From: Zoogloea oleivorans | GTDB taxonomy: Bacteria > Pseudomonadota > Gammaproteobacteria > Burkholderiales > Rhodocyclaceae | Assembly: GCA_030157785.1 (NCBI GenBank) | Contig: JAOAUC010000008.1 | Span: forward strand, 25,251-89,250 | DNA length: 64,000 nucleotides | Direction of reading: 5' to 3' | Shown here: positions 26,022-36,489 of the stretch, piece by piece | How the letters are laid out: each line of letters begins with the position of its first letter | How positions within the stretch are numbered: the stretch's first letter is position 1 | Translations under genes and position numbers: made by a program | Notes under the pieces: model-generated | Database searches by the model: none | Told to the model about the DNA's origin: nothing | What the model saw: the letters and a program-made list of their open reading frames with translations, nothing else

Positions 26022-26037
26022 TGGCATGTGGATTGCT
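26022..26037 (+). promoter_or_regulatory. Sigma-54 (-24/-12) promoter of torF-glnK-amtB
   Basis: TGGCATGTGGATTGCT agrees with the sigma-54 consensus TGGCACG-N4-TTGCT at all positions but one, with the required spacing between GG and GC. A start of transcription near 26048 would give a short leader to the ATG at 26079. With upstream NtrC-like sites this predicts activation under nitrogen limitation. Confidence 0.82.
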
Positions 26038-26078
26038 AAATTGATTTCACCAATTTTGAACTCAAGGAGATCCTCATC

Positions 26079-26825
26079 ATGCGCAAGACTGTCATCGCCT
26101 CTGCCCTGATTGCTGCCAGCATCATCCTGCCGACCATGGCCAACGCTGCGGATGCTGCGCCTACCCCGGAGCACACCTTCACCAGCAACGTTACGCTGGC
26201 GTCCGAGTACATCTACCGCGGCATCGGCCAGACCAACCGCAAGCCTGCCGTGCAGGGTGGTGTCGACTACGCGCATTCCAGTGGTGTCTACCTTGGCGCC
26301 TGGGGCTCCAACGTGTCCTGGCTGAGCGATGGCAGCAGCACGGTCAGCAACAGCCTGGAAATGGACTTTTACGGTGGTTTCAAGAATACCGTGGGTGATT
26401 TCGGCTACGACGTGGGTCTGCTGCAATATTTCTACCCGGGCTCCGGCTACGGCAACAACCCGAACACCCTGGAAGGCTACATCGGCGGCTCTTACAGCAT
26501 CCTGAGCCTGAAGTACTCCCATGCTTTCAGCGACCTGTTCGGGTGGACCGACTCCAAGGGCTCCGGCTACCTCGACCTGAGCGCCACCTACGAACTGACC
26601 CCGGGCCTCAACCTGGTTGGTCACGTGGGCCGCCAGAAGGTTAAGGGCGACAACAGCGGCGCTTCCTACACCGACTACAAGCTGGGTGTGACCAAGGACT
26701 TCAGCGGCACCGTGGTGGGTCTGAGCTACATCACCACCAACGCCAGCCAGGGTTACTACACCAACGCCTTCGGCAAGGACCTGGGCAAGGATCGCGTGCA
26801 GCTGACCGTGACCCGTACGTTCTAA
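26079..26825 (+). CDS. TorF-like putative outer-membrane porin
   Basis: A 248-residue outer-membrane protein with signal peptide MRKTVIASALIAASIILPTM cleaved near ANAAD. The start of the mature part, FTSNVTLASEYIYRGIGQT, followed by GGVDYAHSSGVYLGAWGSN, is typical of the TIGR02001/TorF putative porin family, and the chain ends in F (LTVTRTF), as outer-membrane barrels do. It is the first gene after the sigma-54 promoter, so it may admit small nitrogen compounds under nitrogen limitation. A short hairpin at 26842-26861 separates it from glnK and may modulate downstream expression. GGAG precedes the ATG. Confidence 0.85.
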   Translation: MRKTVIASALIAASIILPTMANAADAAPTPEHTFTSNVTLASEYIYRGIGQTNRKPAVQGGVDYAHSSGVYLGAWGSNVSWLSDGSSTVSNSLEMDFYGGFKNTVGDFGYDVGLLQYFYPGSGYGNNPNTLEGYIGGSYSILSLKYSHAFSDLFGWTDSKGSGYLDLSATYELTPGLNLVGHVGRQKVKGDNSGASYTDYKLGVTKDFSGTVVGLSYITTNASQGYYTNAFGKDLGKDRVQLTVTRTF

Positions 26826-27218
<393 letters not shown>

Positions 27219-27233
27219 GGGAGCCTTCAAATC

Positions 27234-28766
27234 ATGAAAAAACTCTTCGCAGCCCTGCTGGCCAGCGTCGCTGTCAGCTTTGCGGGCGGAGCGCTGGCCG
27301 ACGACAAACAGGATATTCCTGTCGTTCCTGCCGCTGCCCCTGCTGTCACGGCTCCGGCCGATGCCAAGGTTGAAGTCAAACCCGTTGAGGCACCTGCTGC
27401 GGTTGCTGTTGTGGAGGCTGCTGCTCCGGTAGCTGAAGCTGCTGCGCCGGCTCCCGTCCCCAACAAGGGCGACAACGCCTGGCTGTTCGTTGCCACCGCG
27501 CTGGTCATCATGATGTCGGTGCCGGGCCTGGCCCTGTTCTACGGCGGCCTCGTGCGTGCCAAGAACATGCTGTCGGTGCTCCTGCAGGTGTTCGCGGTGT
27601 TCTCGCTGATCAGCGTCCTGTGGGTGCTCTACGGCTACTCCATCGCCTTCACCGAGGGCAGCGCCTTCTTTGGCAGCCTCGACAAGGTCTTGCTGAAGGG
27701 CATCACGCCGGACTCCGTGGCCGCCACCTTCTCGAAGGGCGTGGTCATCTCCGAGTTCATCTACGTGGCCTTCCAGGGCGCCTTTGCGGCGATCACCGTG
27801 GCTCTGATCCTTGGCGCCTTCGCCGAGCGGATCAAGTTCTCGGCCGTGCTGCTGTTCTCCGTGCTCTGGTTCACCTTCAGCTACCTGCCGGTGGCGCACA
27901 TGGTGTGGTACTGGGCGGGTCCGGACGGCTATGTTTCCGCTGATGCGGCCGACAAACTGAACGCCACCGCCGGCTTCCTCTTCCAGAAGGGCGCGCTCGA
28001 CTTCGCTGGTGGCACCGTGGTGCACATCAACGCTGCCGTGGCCGGCCTGGTTGGCGCTTTCATGGTTGGCAAGCGGATTGGTTTCGGTCGCGAGTCCTTC
28101 GCCCCGCACAGCCTGACCCTGACCATTGTCGGCGCTTCCCTGCTGTGGGTGGGCTGGTTCGGCTTCAACGCCGGCTCTGCCCTCGAAGCCAACGGCACTG
28201 CCGCCCTGGCCTTCGTGAATACCTGGGTTGCTACCGCTGCTGCTGCCATGGCCTGGTTGCTGGCCGAATGGATCATCAAGGGCAAGCCCTCCGGTCTGGG
28301 CGGTGCATCCGGTGCGGTTGCCGGCATGGTTGCCATCACCCCGGCCTGCGGTTTTGTCGGCGTGGTCGGTGCGATCGTGATCGGCCTGCTGGCTGGCGTG
28401 GTTTGCCTGTGGGGTGTGAATGGCCTGAAGCGCATGCTTGGTGCCGATGACTCCCTCGACGTGTTTGGCGTGCATGGCGTCGGCGGCATCCTCGGTGCGC
28501 TGCTGACCGGCGTGTTCGCCTCCCCGTCCCTGGGTGGTTCCGGAATCTTTGACAACGTGACCGGCAAGGCTGCCGATGCTTACTCCATCGGCGACCAGGT
28601 TCTTATCCAGCTGACGGCTGTCGGTACCACCATCGTGTGGTCTGCGGTTGTTGCCTTCATTGCCTTCAAGCTGGTCGATATGTTCATCGGTCTGCGTGTG
28701 CCGGAAGACGAAGAGCGGGAAGGTCTGGACATCACTTCCCACGGCGAGTCGGCTTACCACAACTGA
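27234..28766 (+). CDS. amtB: Ammonium transporter AmtB
   Basis: A 510-residue Amt protein. Unusually long before the first Amt helix, it has a signal peptide (MKKLFAALLASVAVSFAGGA) and an Ala/Pro/Val-rich segment of about 55 residues. The transport core then starts NAWLFVATALVIMMSVPGLA. The twin histidines of the pore are present in VVHINAAVAG and VFGVHGVGG. It imports ammonium into the cytoplasm and is gated by GlnK from the preceding gene. A perfect terminator follows. Confidence 0.96.
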   Translation: MKKLFAALLASVAVSFAGGALADDKQDIPVVPAAAPAVTAPADAKVEVKPVEAPAAVAVVEAAAPVAEAAAPAPVPNKGDNAWLFVATALVIMMSVPGLALFYGGLVRAKNMLSVLLQVFAVFSLISVLWVLYGYSIAFTEGSAFFGSLDKVLLKGITPDSVAATFSKGVVISEFIYVAFQGAFAAITVALILGAFAERIKFSAVLLFSVLWFTFSYLPVAHMVWYWAGPDGYVSADAADKLNATAGFLFQKGALDFAGGTVVHINAAVAGLVGAFMVGKRIGFGRESFAPHSLTLTIVGASLLWVGWFGFNAGSALEANGTAALAFVNTWVATAAAAMAWLLAEWIIKGKPSGLGGASGAVAGMVAITPACGFVGVVGAIVIGLLAGVVCLWGVNGLKRMLGADDSLDVFGVHGVGGILGALLTGVFASPSLGGSGIFDNVTGKAADAYSIGDQVLIQLTAVGTTIVWSAVVAFIAFKLVDMFIGLRVPEDEEREGLDITSHGESAYHN

Positions 28767-28790
28767 TCGCGGTAGTTGTTGCTGCACGAG

Positions 28791-28820
28791 TTCGGGCGCC
28801 TTAGGGCGCCCGAATTTTTT
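28791..28820 (+). terminator. Rho-independent terminator after amtB
   Basis: TTCGGGCGCC and GGCGCCCGAA form a perfect 10-bp stem around TTAG, followed by TTTTTT. It lies 24 bases after the amtB stop. Confidence 0.95.
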
Positions 28821-28893
28821 GTCTGGTGCCGGTGGGTCTGCGGGCCCCGTGCGACACTCATTGACTATCCACTGCAGGGCGAGGCTTCCGGGA

Positions 28894-29907
28894 ATGGCTT
28901 TCTTTGACTGGCTGCTGGGCAAGCGGGACAGCGGCGACGATGATCTACGCCTGAAGGCGGCCGTGAGCCGGGTTATCGAGGGCTCCGACCCGCGGCTCCG
29001 TTTTGTTGATGGTGTGGATGACCGCCTGAGCCCGGCGGTCGCCCATGCCCTGGCCTACGCCGACCAGGTGGCGGCCGGCATTCCTCCGATGGTGCTCACC
29101 AGCCCTTCGGACTGGGCGCAAAGCCCGGTGCTGAGAGCGATGTTCGTGGGCCCGGACGAGGTCACGGCCATGCTGTCGAACAGTCTCGATCTGCACGATT
29201 TCCTGGCCTCGCCGGCAGCCAGAGGGATGGCGCGCGTCTATTGCATGGTGGCCGCCACGCGGATGGAACAGACAGTGCTGGGGCCTGCAATGGACGGCGA
29301 GCATCTGCGCCAGGATGTGCAGCAGAAGGCCGTCAGCTTTCAGCATTTCCGGCTGTTCGGCTTTGCGCCGACGGAGGAGGGGCTGCGCAACCGCATTCGG
29401 GATATCGTCCTTGAGGGGCTGGTGCTGGCGGCCTTGCGCGTCATCGCCGAGCAGCAACACCGCAGCGAGACGCTGACCTTCAACCGGAAGCTGTTGCAGA
29501 ACCGTTTGCGCCTGATGGAGCAGAGCCGGCCCGGCCTGGATGCGCTGGAGTGCCATTCCTACCGAGGCCGTGACGTGGAGCGCCTGCGTCGCGAACTGGC
29601 TGACAACGAGGCCGGCTTGAAGGCCCTGGAGTCCTCCGGCCCGGGGCTCGATGCCAGGCTTGCCGCCCTCACCGCGACCCTCGATGCTGCGGAGTCGGTG
29701 ATTCGGGCGCAGGCGCTGTGCCTGTGGCTCGATGCAATGAACATCCTGAGCAACCCCGGCGTGGCCGGTGCGCAGGCGGTGCCGCTCTTCGAGTTTTCTA
29801 CCGCCACGCCGGGGCAATCCCGCCGGACGGCATTTCTGGCGTCGATCCCGCGGGAGGTGGTGGCAGAGCGGAAGATGGATTTCGAGGCCGGAGTCCGGAT
29901 GCTGTAG
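28894..29907 (+). CDS. Hypothetical cytoplasmic protein
   Basis: A 337-residue protein beginning MAFFDWLLGKRDSGDDDLRL, without signal peptide or membrane helix. It is mainly alpha-helical, with coiled-coil-like stretches around residues 190-260 (RDVERLRRELADNEAGLKAL). I recognise no named domain. Upstream in-frame starts would overlap amtB and its terminator, so the ATG after the terminator was chosen. It is followed by a bidirectional terminator shared with purU. Confidence 0.7.
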   Translation: MAFFDWLLGKRDSGDDDLRLKAAVSRVIEGSDPRLRFVDGVDDRLSPAVAHALAYADQVAAGIPPMVLTSPSDWAQSPVLRAMFVGPDEVTAMLSNSLDLHDFLASPAARGMARVYCMVAATRMEQTVLGPAMDGEHLRQDVQQKAVSFQHFRLFGFAPTEEGLRNRIRDIVLEGLVLAALRVIAEQQHRSETLTFNRKLLQNRLRLMEQSRPGLDALECHSYRGRDVERLRRELADNEAGLKALESSGPGLDARLAALTATLDAAESVIRAQALCLWLDAMNILSNPGVAGAQAVPLFEFSTATPGQSRRTAFLASIPREVVAERKMDFEAGVRML

Positions 29908-29935
29908 GCCTGAGTGGCCTGTGGTCAAGGTCATG

Positions 29936-29965
29936 AAAAAAGCCGGCATGCAGCCGGCTTTTTTT
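29936..29965. terminator. Bidirectional terminator between convergent genes
   Basis: AAAAGCCGGC and GCCGGCTTTT pair around ATGCA, with A-run before and T-run after, so it can end transcripts from both strands. It serves the hypothetical gene on the plus strand and purU on the minus strand. Confidence 0.9.
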
Positions 29966-29986
29966 GGCTTGCGACGAGGCGCCCGC

Positions 29987-30862
29987 TTAGCGGAAGACCA
30001 CCGTCTTGTTGCCATGCACCAGTACCCGGTCTTCCAGGTGGTAGCGCAGGCCGCGGGCCAGTACGGCCTTTTCGATGTCCTTGCCGTAGCGAACCATGTC
30101 TTCCACCGAATCCGAGTGGTCGATGCGGATCACGTCCTGCTCGACGATCGGGCCCTGGTCGAGTTCGGCGGTCACGTAGTGACAGGTGGCGCCGATCAGC
30201 TTGACGCCCCGCTCGTAGGCCTGATGGTAGGGCTTGGCGCCGACGAAACTGGGCAGGAAGCTGTGGTGGATGTTGATGATCTTGCCCGGATGGGCCGCAC
30301 ACAGGTCGGGCGACAGGATCTGCATGTAGCGCGCCAGCACCATGGTGTCGCCGTGCACTTCATTGAAGATGCGCTGGACTTCGCCATAGGCGCGATCCTT
30401 GTTGTCGGCAGTGACCGGCACATGATGGAAGGGAATGCCGTGCCACTCGACGAAGCCGCGGAAGGTGTCGTGGTTCGAGATCACGCAGGGAATCTCGATG
30501 TCGAGTTCCTTCGACTGCCAGCGCGCGAGCAGGTCGTAGAGGCAGTGCTCCTGCTTGGATACCAGCACCACGACGCGCTTTTTGACCGCCGAATCGGTGA
30601 TCTTCCAGTCCATCTCCAGTTCTTCGGCAATGGGGGCGAAGCGTTCGCGGAACTCGGTGAGCATGAAGGGCAGTGAGTCGGCCCGGATCTCGATGCGCAT
30701 GAAGTAGCGCCCGCGCTTGTCGGCGTCTACCGCCGGTTCGGCGTGGAGGGCGGTTTCGAGAATCCAGCCCTTGTGTTCGGCGATGAAGCCCGAAACCTTG
30801 GCGACGATGCCCGTGCGGTCTGGGCAGGAGGCGGAGAGGGTGAAGAAGCGTTCGCGGTGCAT
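29987..30862 (-). CDS. purU: Formyltetrahydrofolate deformylase
   Basis: A 291-residue PurU. An N-terminal ACT domain (about residues 5-85, SASCPDRTGIVAKVSGFIAE) is followed by the formyltransferase-type catalytic domain with NIHHSFLPSF and the aspartate in AELDQGPIVEQD. It hydrolyses 10-formyl-tetrahydrofolate to formate and tetrahydrofolate, balancing one-carbon units and providing formate for PurT. Length and motifs are normal. It lies 68 bases downstream of thrH on the same strand. Confidence 0.95.
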   Translation of the reverse strand: MHRERFFTLSASCPDRTGIVAKVSGFIAEHKGWILETALHAEPAVDADKRGRYFMRIEIRADSLPFMLTEFRERFAPIAEELEMDWKITDSAVKKRVVVLVSKQEHCLYDLLARWQSKELDIEIPCVISNHDTFRGFVEWHGIPFHHVPVTADNKDRAYGEVQRIFNEVHGDTMVLARYMQILSPDLCAAHPGKIINIHHSFLPSFVGAKPYHQAYERGVKLIGATCHYVTAELDQGPIVEQDVIRIDHSDSVEDMVRYGKDIEKAVLARGLRYHLEDRVLVHGNKTVVFR

Positions 30863-30930
30863 GATGTGTGTCCCGCCAGCCCGCCGGCCCGTGATTCAGG
30901 GGCCGGGCCGCGGCCGGCGCTCAGGGGGGA

Positions 30931-31539
30931 TCAGATGCGGGCGGAGGCGGAGCGGATTTCGCGGGCCAGATCGGCGTATTCGCGAACCACCGGGAACTGC
31001 GGGAACTCGGCGATGACGTTGTCCGGGGCACGGAACAGGATGCCGGCGTGGGCTTCCTTGAGCATCGCGGTGTCGTTGTAGGAGTCGCCGGCGGCGATGG
31101 TCTTGAAGTTGATTTCCTTGAAGCGCTGGACGGCTTCCTTCTTCTGGTTGGGCATGCGCAGGTGGTAGTTCACCAGGTAGCCGTTGGCGTCGGCTTCGAG
31201 CTTGTGGCAGAACAGGGTGGGCATGCCGAGCTGCTTCATCAGCGGCATGGCGAATTCGTAGAAGGTGTCGGACAGGATGATGACCTGGAAATCCTGGCGC
31301 AGGGCGTCGAGGAAATCCTTGGCGCCGGGCTCCGGGCCCATCTCGGAAATGACCTTCTGGATATCCGGCAGCCCCAGCTTGTGCTGCTTGAGCAGATCCA
31401 GACGGTACTTCATCAGCTTGTCGTAATCGGGTTCTTCGCGGGTGGTGCGACGCAGTTCGGGGATGCCGGTGCGCTCCGCGAATTCGATCCAGATTTCAGG
31501 GACAAGGACACCTTCGAGGTCGAGACAGACGAGTTGCAC
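30931..31539 (-). CDS. thrH: Phosphoserine phosphatase / homoserine phosphotransferase ThrH
   Basis: A 202-residue HAD-superfamily enzyme. The first motif is CLDLEGVLVPEIWIEFAERT, which is diagnostic for ThrH, where the nucleophile aspartate is followed by LEG rather than the usual xDG. Motif II (IILSDTFYEF) and motif IV (IAAGDSYNDTAML) are intact. ThrH dephosphorylates phosphoserine in serine synthesis and can transfer the phosphate to homoserine. It starts 14 bases after the end of the GDSL gene and precedes purU, making a possible serine/one-carbon unit. Confidence 0.94.
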   Translation of the reverse strand: MQLVCLDLEGVLVPEIWIEFAERTGIPELRRTTREEPDYDKLMKYRLDLLKQHKLGLPDIQKVISEMGPEPGAKDFLDALRQDFQVIILSDTFYEFAMPLMKQLGMPTLFCHKLEADANGYLVNYHLRMPNQKKEAVQRFKEINFKTIAAGDSYNDTAMLKEAHAGILFRAPDNVIAEFPQFPVVREYADLAREIRSASARI

Positions 31540-31553
31540 GGCGGGACTCCAGA

Positions 31554-32648
31554 TTACGTCGGGTGGATGGGCGAATCCGCGATTCTAGCAAAGTCACCGT
31601 TACGGCTCCTGCCGAATGCGTCGCGAAGTGCAAGACTTCCGCGCCGGCCAAGCAATCCGAACAGGCCCAGCAGCCCGAGGGCCAGCGTGCCGGGTTCGGG
31701 AATGCTGTTGATCATGGCTGAGGCCAGCAACTGCTGACCGGCTGCAGTCGGGTGGATGCCGTCCCAGAACAGGTAGTCGTCCGGCGTGGAGCACACGCTG
31801 CCGCTGCTCTTGAATTGCAGGTCGTCGCCCAGGTAGCAGCGTGCGGTGACGTTGTCGAGGCCGTACTGGGTCGGGTTGGCGACGACCTCCCGAAGGAAGC
31901 TGTAGGCATCGAAGGTGGTGATGTCGAGACCGCCGGCTTCCTCGGCATCGAGCATGCCTGCCAGCGCCGTGTTGAGGGAGCGGCTCAGGAAGTTGGCGGC
32001 GGCCACCGCGCCAGCACCCTTTTCGGTGATGCGCGGCACGAGGCTGATGTCGGGGCTGTTGGGGACGTAGAAGTGCTGGGCGCCGGCGGCGGCCAGACTG
32101 TCGATGATGTTCTGCAGGTCGCCCACCGTCTTGCCGATGGTCTGGGCCGTGCCGTCGGCGCGGGGCCGGCCGGTGAGGATGTCCTGCAGGTTGTTGGCGC
32201 CACCCCAGACGATATAGAGGGCGTCGGGATCCAGAGCGGGGTGGTCGGCGAGCAGGGCGTCCCGTTGCTGCAGGAGACCCTTGAACTCGGGAATCACCGG
32301 GTTGAATACCTGGTTGTCGGTGCGTGCGCCGCCGTAGGCGTAGTTGGTGCCGCCGTTGAGGGATGAGGTGGCGGAGAAACCGAAGTGGGACGTAAGCAGG
32401 TCGATCCACAGCAGCCCGTTGCTGGCTCGTCCGGGGGCGTAGGCTTCCGTTGACAAGCCCAGGATGGGCAGCGGCACACCGCCATTGGCGGCCACGATGG
32501 GCGCGTAGGCCGCCGCGATGTTGCCGGTGTCCGACAGGCTGTCGCCGAGGATGTAGATCTGGGAGTAGCTGGCGTTGGCCAGCGAGGAAATCGTCAGTGT
32601 CGCCGCGAGGGCGACGTGACTCAGAAAACGCCCGTATTTGATTTTCAT
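31554..32648 (-). CDS. PEP-CTERM GDSL/SGNH esterase
   Basis: A 364-residue exported hydrolase. A signal peptide (MKIKYGRFLSHVALAATLTI) is followed by block I ILGDSLSDTGN, block III VWGGANNL and block V FWDGIHPTAAG, giving the Ser-Asp-His triad of SGNH esterases. Near the C terminus IPEPGTLALGLLGLFGLL and RRG form a PEP-CTERM sorting signal, but the chain then goes on for nearly 30 residues, which is unusual. A long palindrome lies 20 bases upstream. GGGGAG serves as ribosome binding site. Confidence 0.88.
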   Translation of the reverse strand: MKIKYGRFLSHVALAATLTISSLANASYSQIYILGDSLSDTGNIAAAYAPIVAANGGVPLPILGLSTEAYAPGRASNGLLWIDLLTSHFGFSATSSLNGGTNYAYGGARTDNQVFNPVIPEFKGLLQQRDALLADHPALDPDALYIVWGGANNLQDILTGRPRADGTAQTIGKTVGDLQNIIDSLAAAGAQHFYVPNSPDISLVPRITEKGAGAVAAANFLSRSLNTALAGMLDAEEAGGLDITTFDAYSFLREVVANPTQYGLDNVTARCYLGDDLQFKSSGSVCSTPDDYLFWDGIHPTAAGQQLLASAMINSIPEPGTLALGLLGLFGLLGRRGSLALRDAFGRSRNGDFARIADSPIHPT

Positions 32649-32667
32649 ATCGGCTCCCCTCAGGTTG

Positions 32668-32723
32668 GATGAATCAATCCGGGGGCACGGCCTTTGGAAA
32701 GGCGGCCCCCGGATTGATTCATC
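32668..32723. promoter_or_regulatory. Long perfect palindrome in the GDSL gene leader
   Basis: A 19-bp perfect inverted repeat, GATGAATCAATCCGGGGGC (32668-32686) and its complement (32705-32723), encloses a second palindrome GCCTTT-GG-AAAGGC (32690-32703). RNA from it could fold into one long hairpin 20 bases before the GDSL start. No T-run follows on either strand, so it is not a typical terminator. It may act on mRNA stability or translation, or be a small repeat element. Confidence 0.75.
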
Positions 32724-32773
32724 TTAGATGACGAGTTGCCTATATGTTAGTTGGCATTTTTACCTTGCATTTC

Positions 32774-34684
<1,911 letters not shown>

Positions 34685-34760
34685 GGCAGCAGGAGGTCAG
34701 GAAAGAGAGCGGGAATTCCGGTATTGTAAGCGGTCCCGTTGCCCACTGCCCCGCCGTCCC

Positions 34761-35462
34761 ATGCACCTCCGTCGCCCGCCCTTTGCTGTCCGCCTGTCTT
34801 CCCTGTTGCTGGCCCTCTGTTTTCATGGCGCAGCCGTGGCTGAGGAGGCGCCTGTTGTTGATCCGGTGACGGAAGCCGCGCGTGCCGAAAAGATGCGGGT
34901 GGAGGCCAAAGCCCTGAGCGATGTGGCCGAAGCGCGCTTCTTGCAGGAGGAAATCGCTTGTTACGAGCGTTTCCTGGTCAATCGCTGCATCGATCAGGCG
35001 CGTCAGCGGCGGGTCGAGGAAGTCCGCAAGGCGCGGGCCATCAACCTGGAGGCCGGCCGCATTGATCTGGCCGAGAAGAACCGCCGTTTTGCCGAACGTC
35101 AGGCCGAGCAGGCCGACGTGGCGCCAAAGAAGGCCATCGAGCGCTCCGAGCAGGAGGCCCGCAACCGGGCCGACAGCGAAGCACGCCTGCGCGACCTGTC
35201 GGAAAAGGACGCCGCCCGGATTCAGCGCGAGCAGGAGGGCAAGTCGCGGGGCCTGAAGGAAGCCGAGGCGCGCAATCGCCATAACGCTGCCGAGGCCAGC
35301 CGCCGTGCCGGCGAGGCCGCTGCGGCCGCCAGTCGGGCCGAACAGGCCGCCAGCAGTCGCGAGGATTACGAGGAGCGGGCCCGCAAGGCCGCCGAGAAGA
35401 AAGCCGAAAAGGCCAGAAAGGCGGCCGCCGGTCAGCCGGTATCTCCGCTGCCCGGCAAGTAA
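34761..35462 (+). CDS. Hypothetical exported coiled-coil protein
   Basis: A 233-residue protein. The signal peptide (MHLRRPPFAVRLSSLLLALC) is cleaved near AVAEEAP. The rest is charged and strongly helical, very rich in Ala, Glu, Arg and Lys, with heptad-like patterns through to a basic C terminus (KAAEKKAEKARKAAAG). Two cysteines (ACYERFLVNRC) near residues 73-82 could pair. I know no family name. It is divergent from the ABC-F gene with a 76-base gap. Confidence 0.7.
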   Translation: MHLRRPPFAVRLSSLLLALCFHGAAVAEEAPVVDPVTEAARAEKMRVEAKALSDVAEARFLQEEIACYERFLVNRCIDQARQRRVEEVRKARAINLEAGRIDLAEKNRRFAERQAEQADVAPKKAIERSEQEARNRADSEARLRDLSEKDAARIQREQEGKSRGLKEAEARNRHNAAEASRRAGEAAAAASRAEQAASSREDYEERARKAAEKKAEKARKAAAGQPVSPLPGK

Positions 35463-35477
35463 GCGCGCCTGAAACGC

Positions 35478-36083
35478 TTACCCGTGGGCCTTGACCCACG
35501 CCAGCGCGTCTTCCAGCCTGTCATTGCCCCAGAACAGCTCGCCGTCCGGTGTGACGAAGCTGGGTGCGCCAAACAATCCCAGCTCGCCGGCCTGCTCGGT
35601 CTGACGCCGCAGGGCCTGCTTGTTTTCGGGGCTGTTGGCCTGTTCCAGCAGCGCTGCGGCAGGCAGCCCCAGGCGGGTCAGGATTTCCTCGACCACTGCC
35701 GTTTCGGCTATCTCCCGGTCTTCGGCAAAGTTGGCCTGCATGACGGCCCGCGTAAAGTCGCCGATCCATGGTTGGTCGGCGCCCGTCAGGGCGACCCTTG
35801 CGGCCAGCAGACCGTTGCGCGGAAAGTGTGACGGCAGCTGGAAAGGGAGCCCGTACTTTGCCGACAGCCGCGCCAGGTCGCGCCACATGTAGCGCCCCTT
35901 GGGCGGGTAGATGTTGAAGGGCGAGTCGTTCCAGCCCAGGGACAGGAACACCGGCCCGAGCAGGAAAGGCCGCCACCTCACCGCTACCCCGGCTTCGCGG
36001 GCGAGGGGCTCGATGCGCATCACGCTCAGGTAGGAATAGGAACTGGCGAATTCGAACCAGAAGTCGAGGGTCTGCTTGCTCAT
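35478..36083 (-). CDS. DsbA-like 2-hydroxychromene-2-carboxylate isomerase family protein
   Basis: A 201-residue thioredoxin-fold protein of the HCCA isomerase/kappa-GST class. It opens LDFWFEFASSYSYLSVMRIE, where the CXXC of true DsbA is replaced by SSYSY, as expected for this class. The cis-proline region GLFGAPSFVTPDGELFWGND is near the end. Family enzymes isomerise aromatic catabolites with glutathione, but many genomic members have other, unknown substrates. No aromatic degradation genes are nearby. Confidence 0.85.
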   Translation of the reverse strand: MSKQTLDFWFEFASSYSYLSVMRIEPLAREAGVAVRWRPFLLGPVFLSLGWNDSPFNIYPPKGRYMWRDLARLSAKYGLPFQLPSHFPRNGLLAARVALTGADQPWIGDFTRAVMQANFAEDREIAETAVVEEILTRLGLPAAALLEQANSPENKQALRRQTEQAGELGLFGAPSFVTPDGELFWGNDRLEDALAWVKAHG

Positions 36084-36156
36084 GGAGGTCTCCGGAGCCG
36101 GGGATGAACCTTGAGTCTAGCACTCCGGAATTACGCTGCGGCTTGCCGATGCAGCC

Positions 36157-36402
36157 TTACTTGGCGGACAGCTTGTTGGCGACAAACAGGAGAATGACGG
36201 CACCGACCACCGAGCCGATGAAGCCGGCACCCTGGCCGGCCTGGTACAGCCCCAGGGCCTGGCCGCCGTAGGTGGCGGCGATGGAGCCGCCAATGCCGAA
36301 CAGAATGGTCTTGATCCAGCCCATGCTGTCGTCGCCGGGTTTCAGGAAACGGGCGGCGAGACCGACCAGCAGGCCGATGAAAATGGTGGAGAGAATGCCC
36401 AT
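36157..36402 (-). CDS. GlsB/YeaQ/YmgE family small membrane protein
   Basis: An 81-residue protein with three hydrophobic segments: GILSTIFIGLLVGLAARFL, IKTILFGIGGSIAATYGGQA and GFIGSVVGAVILLFVANKL. The order and the glycine-rich helices match the transglycosylase-associated (GlsB/YeaQ) stress response family. These proteins are inner-membrane and often induced by stress; the molecular role is not known. Confidence 0.88.
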   Translation of the reverse strand: MGILSTIFIGLLVGLAARFLKPGDDSMGWIKTILFGIGGSIAATYGGQALGLYQAGQGAGFIGSVVGAVILLFVANKLSAK

Positions 36403-36489
36403 GGTGCTTGTCTTGCCTGGAGAGAAGGGGCTTTCACTCTAACCGGCCGGCCACTGCTTCAATGTGAAAACATGTGACTGCCGGCCTTC

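Noticed and set aside
32751..32770. Sigma-54-like sequence TTGGCATTTTTACCTTGCA.
   Set aside because: The GG to GC distance is 14 instead of 12 and it points away from the GDSL gene.
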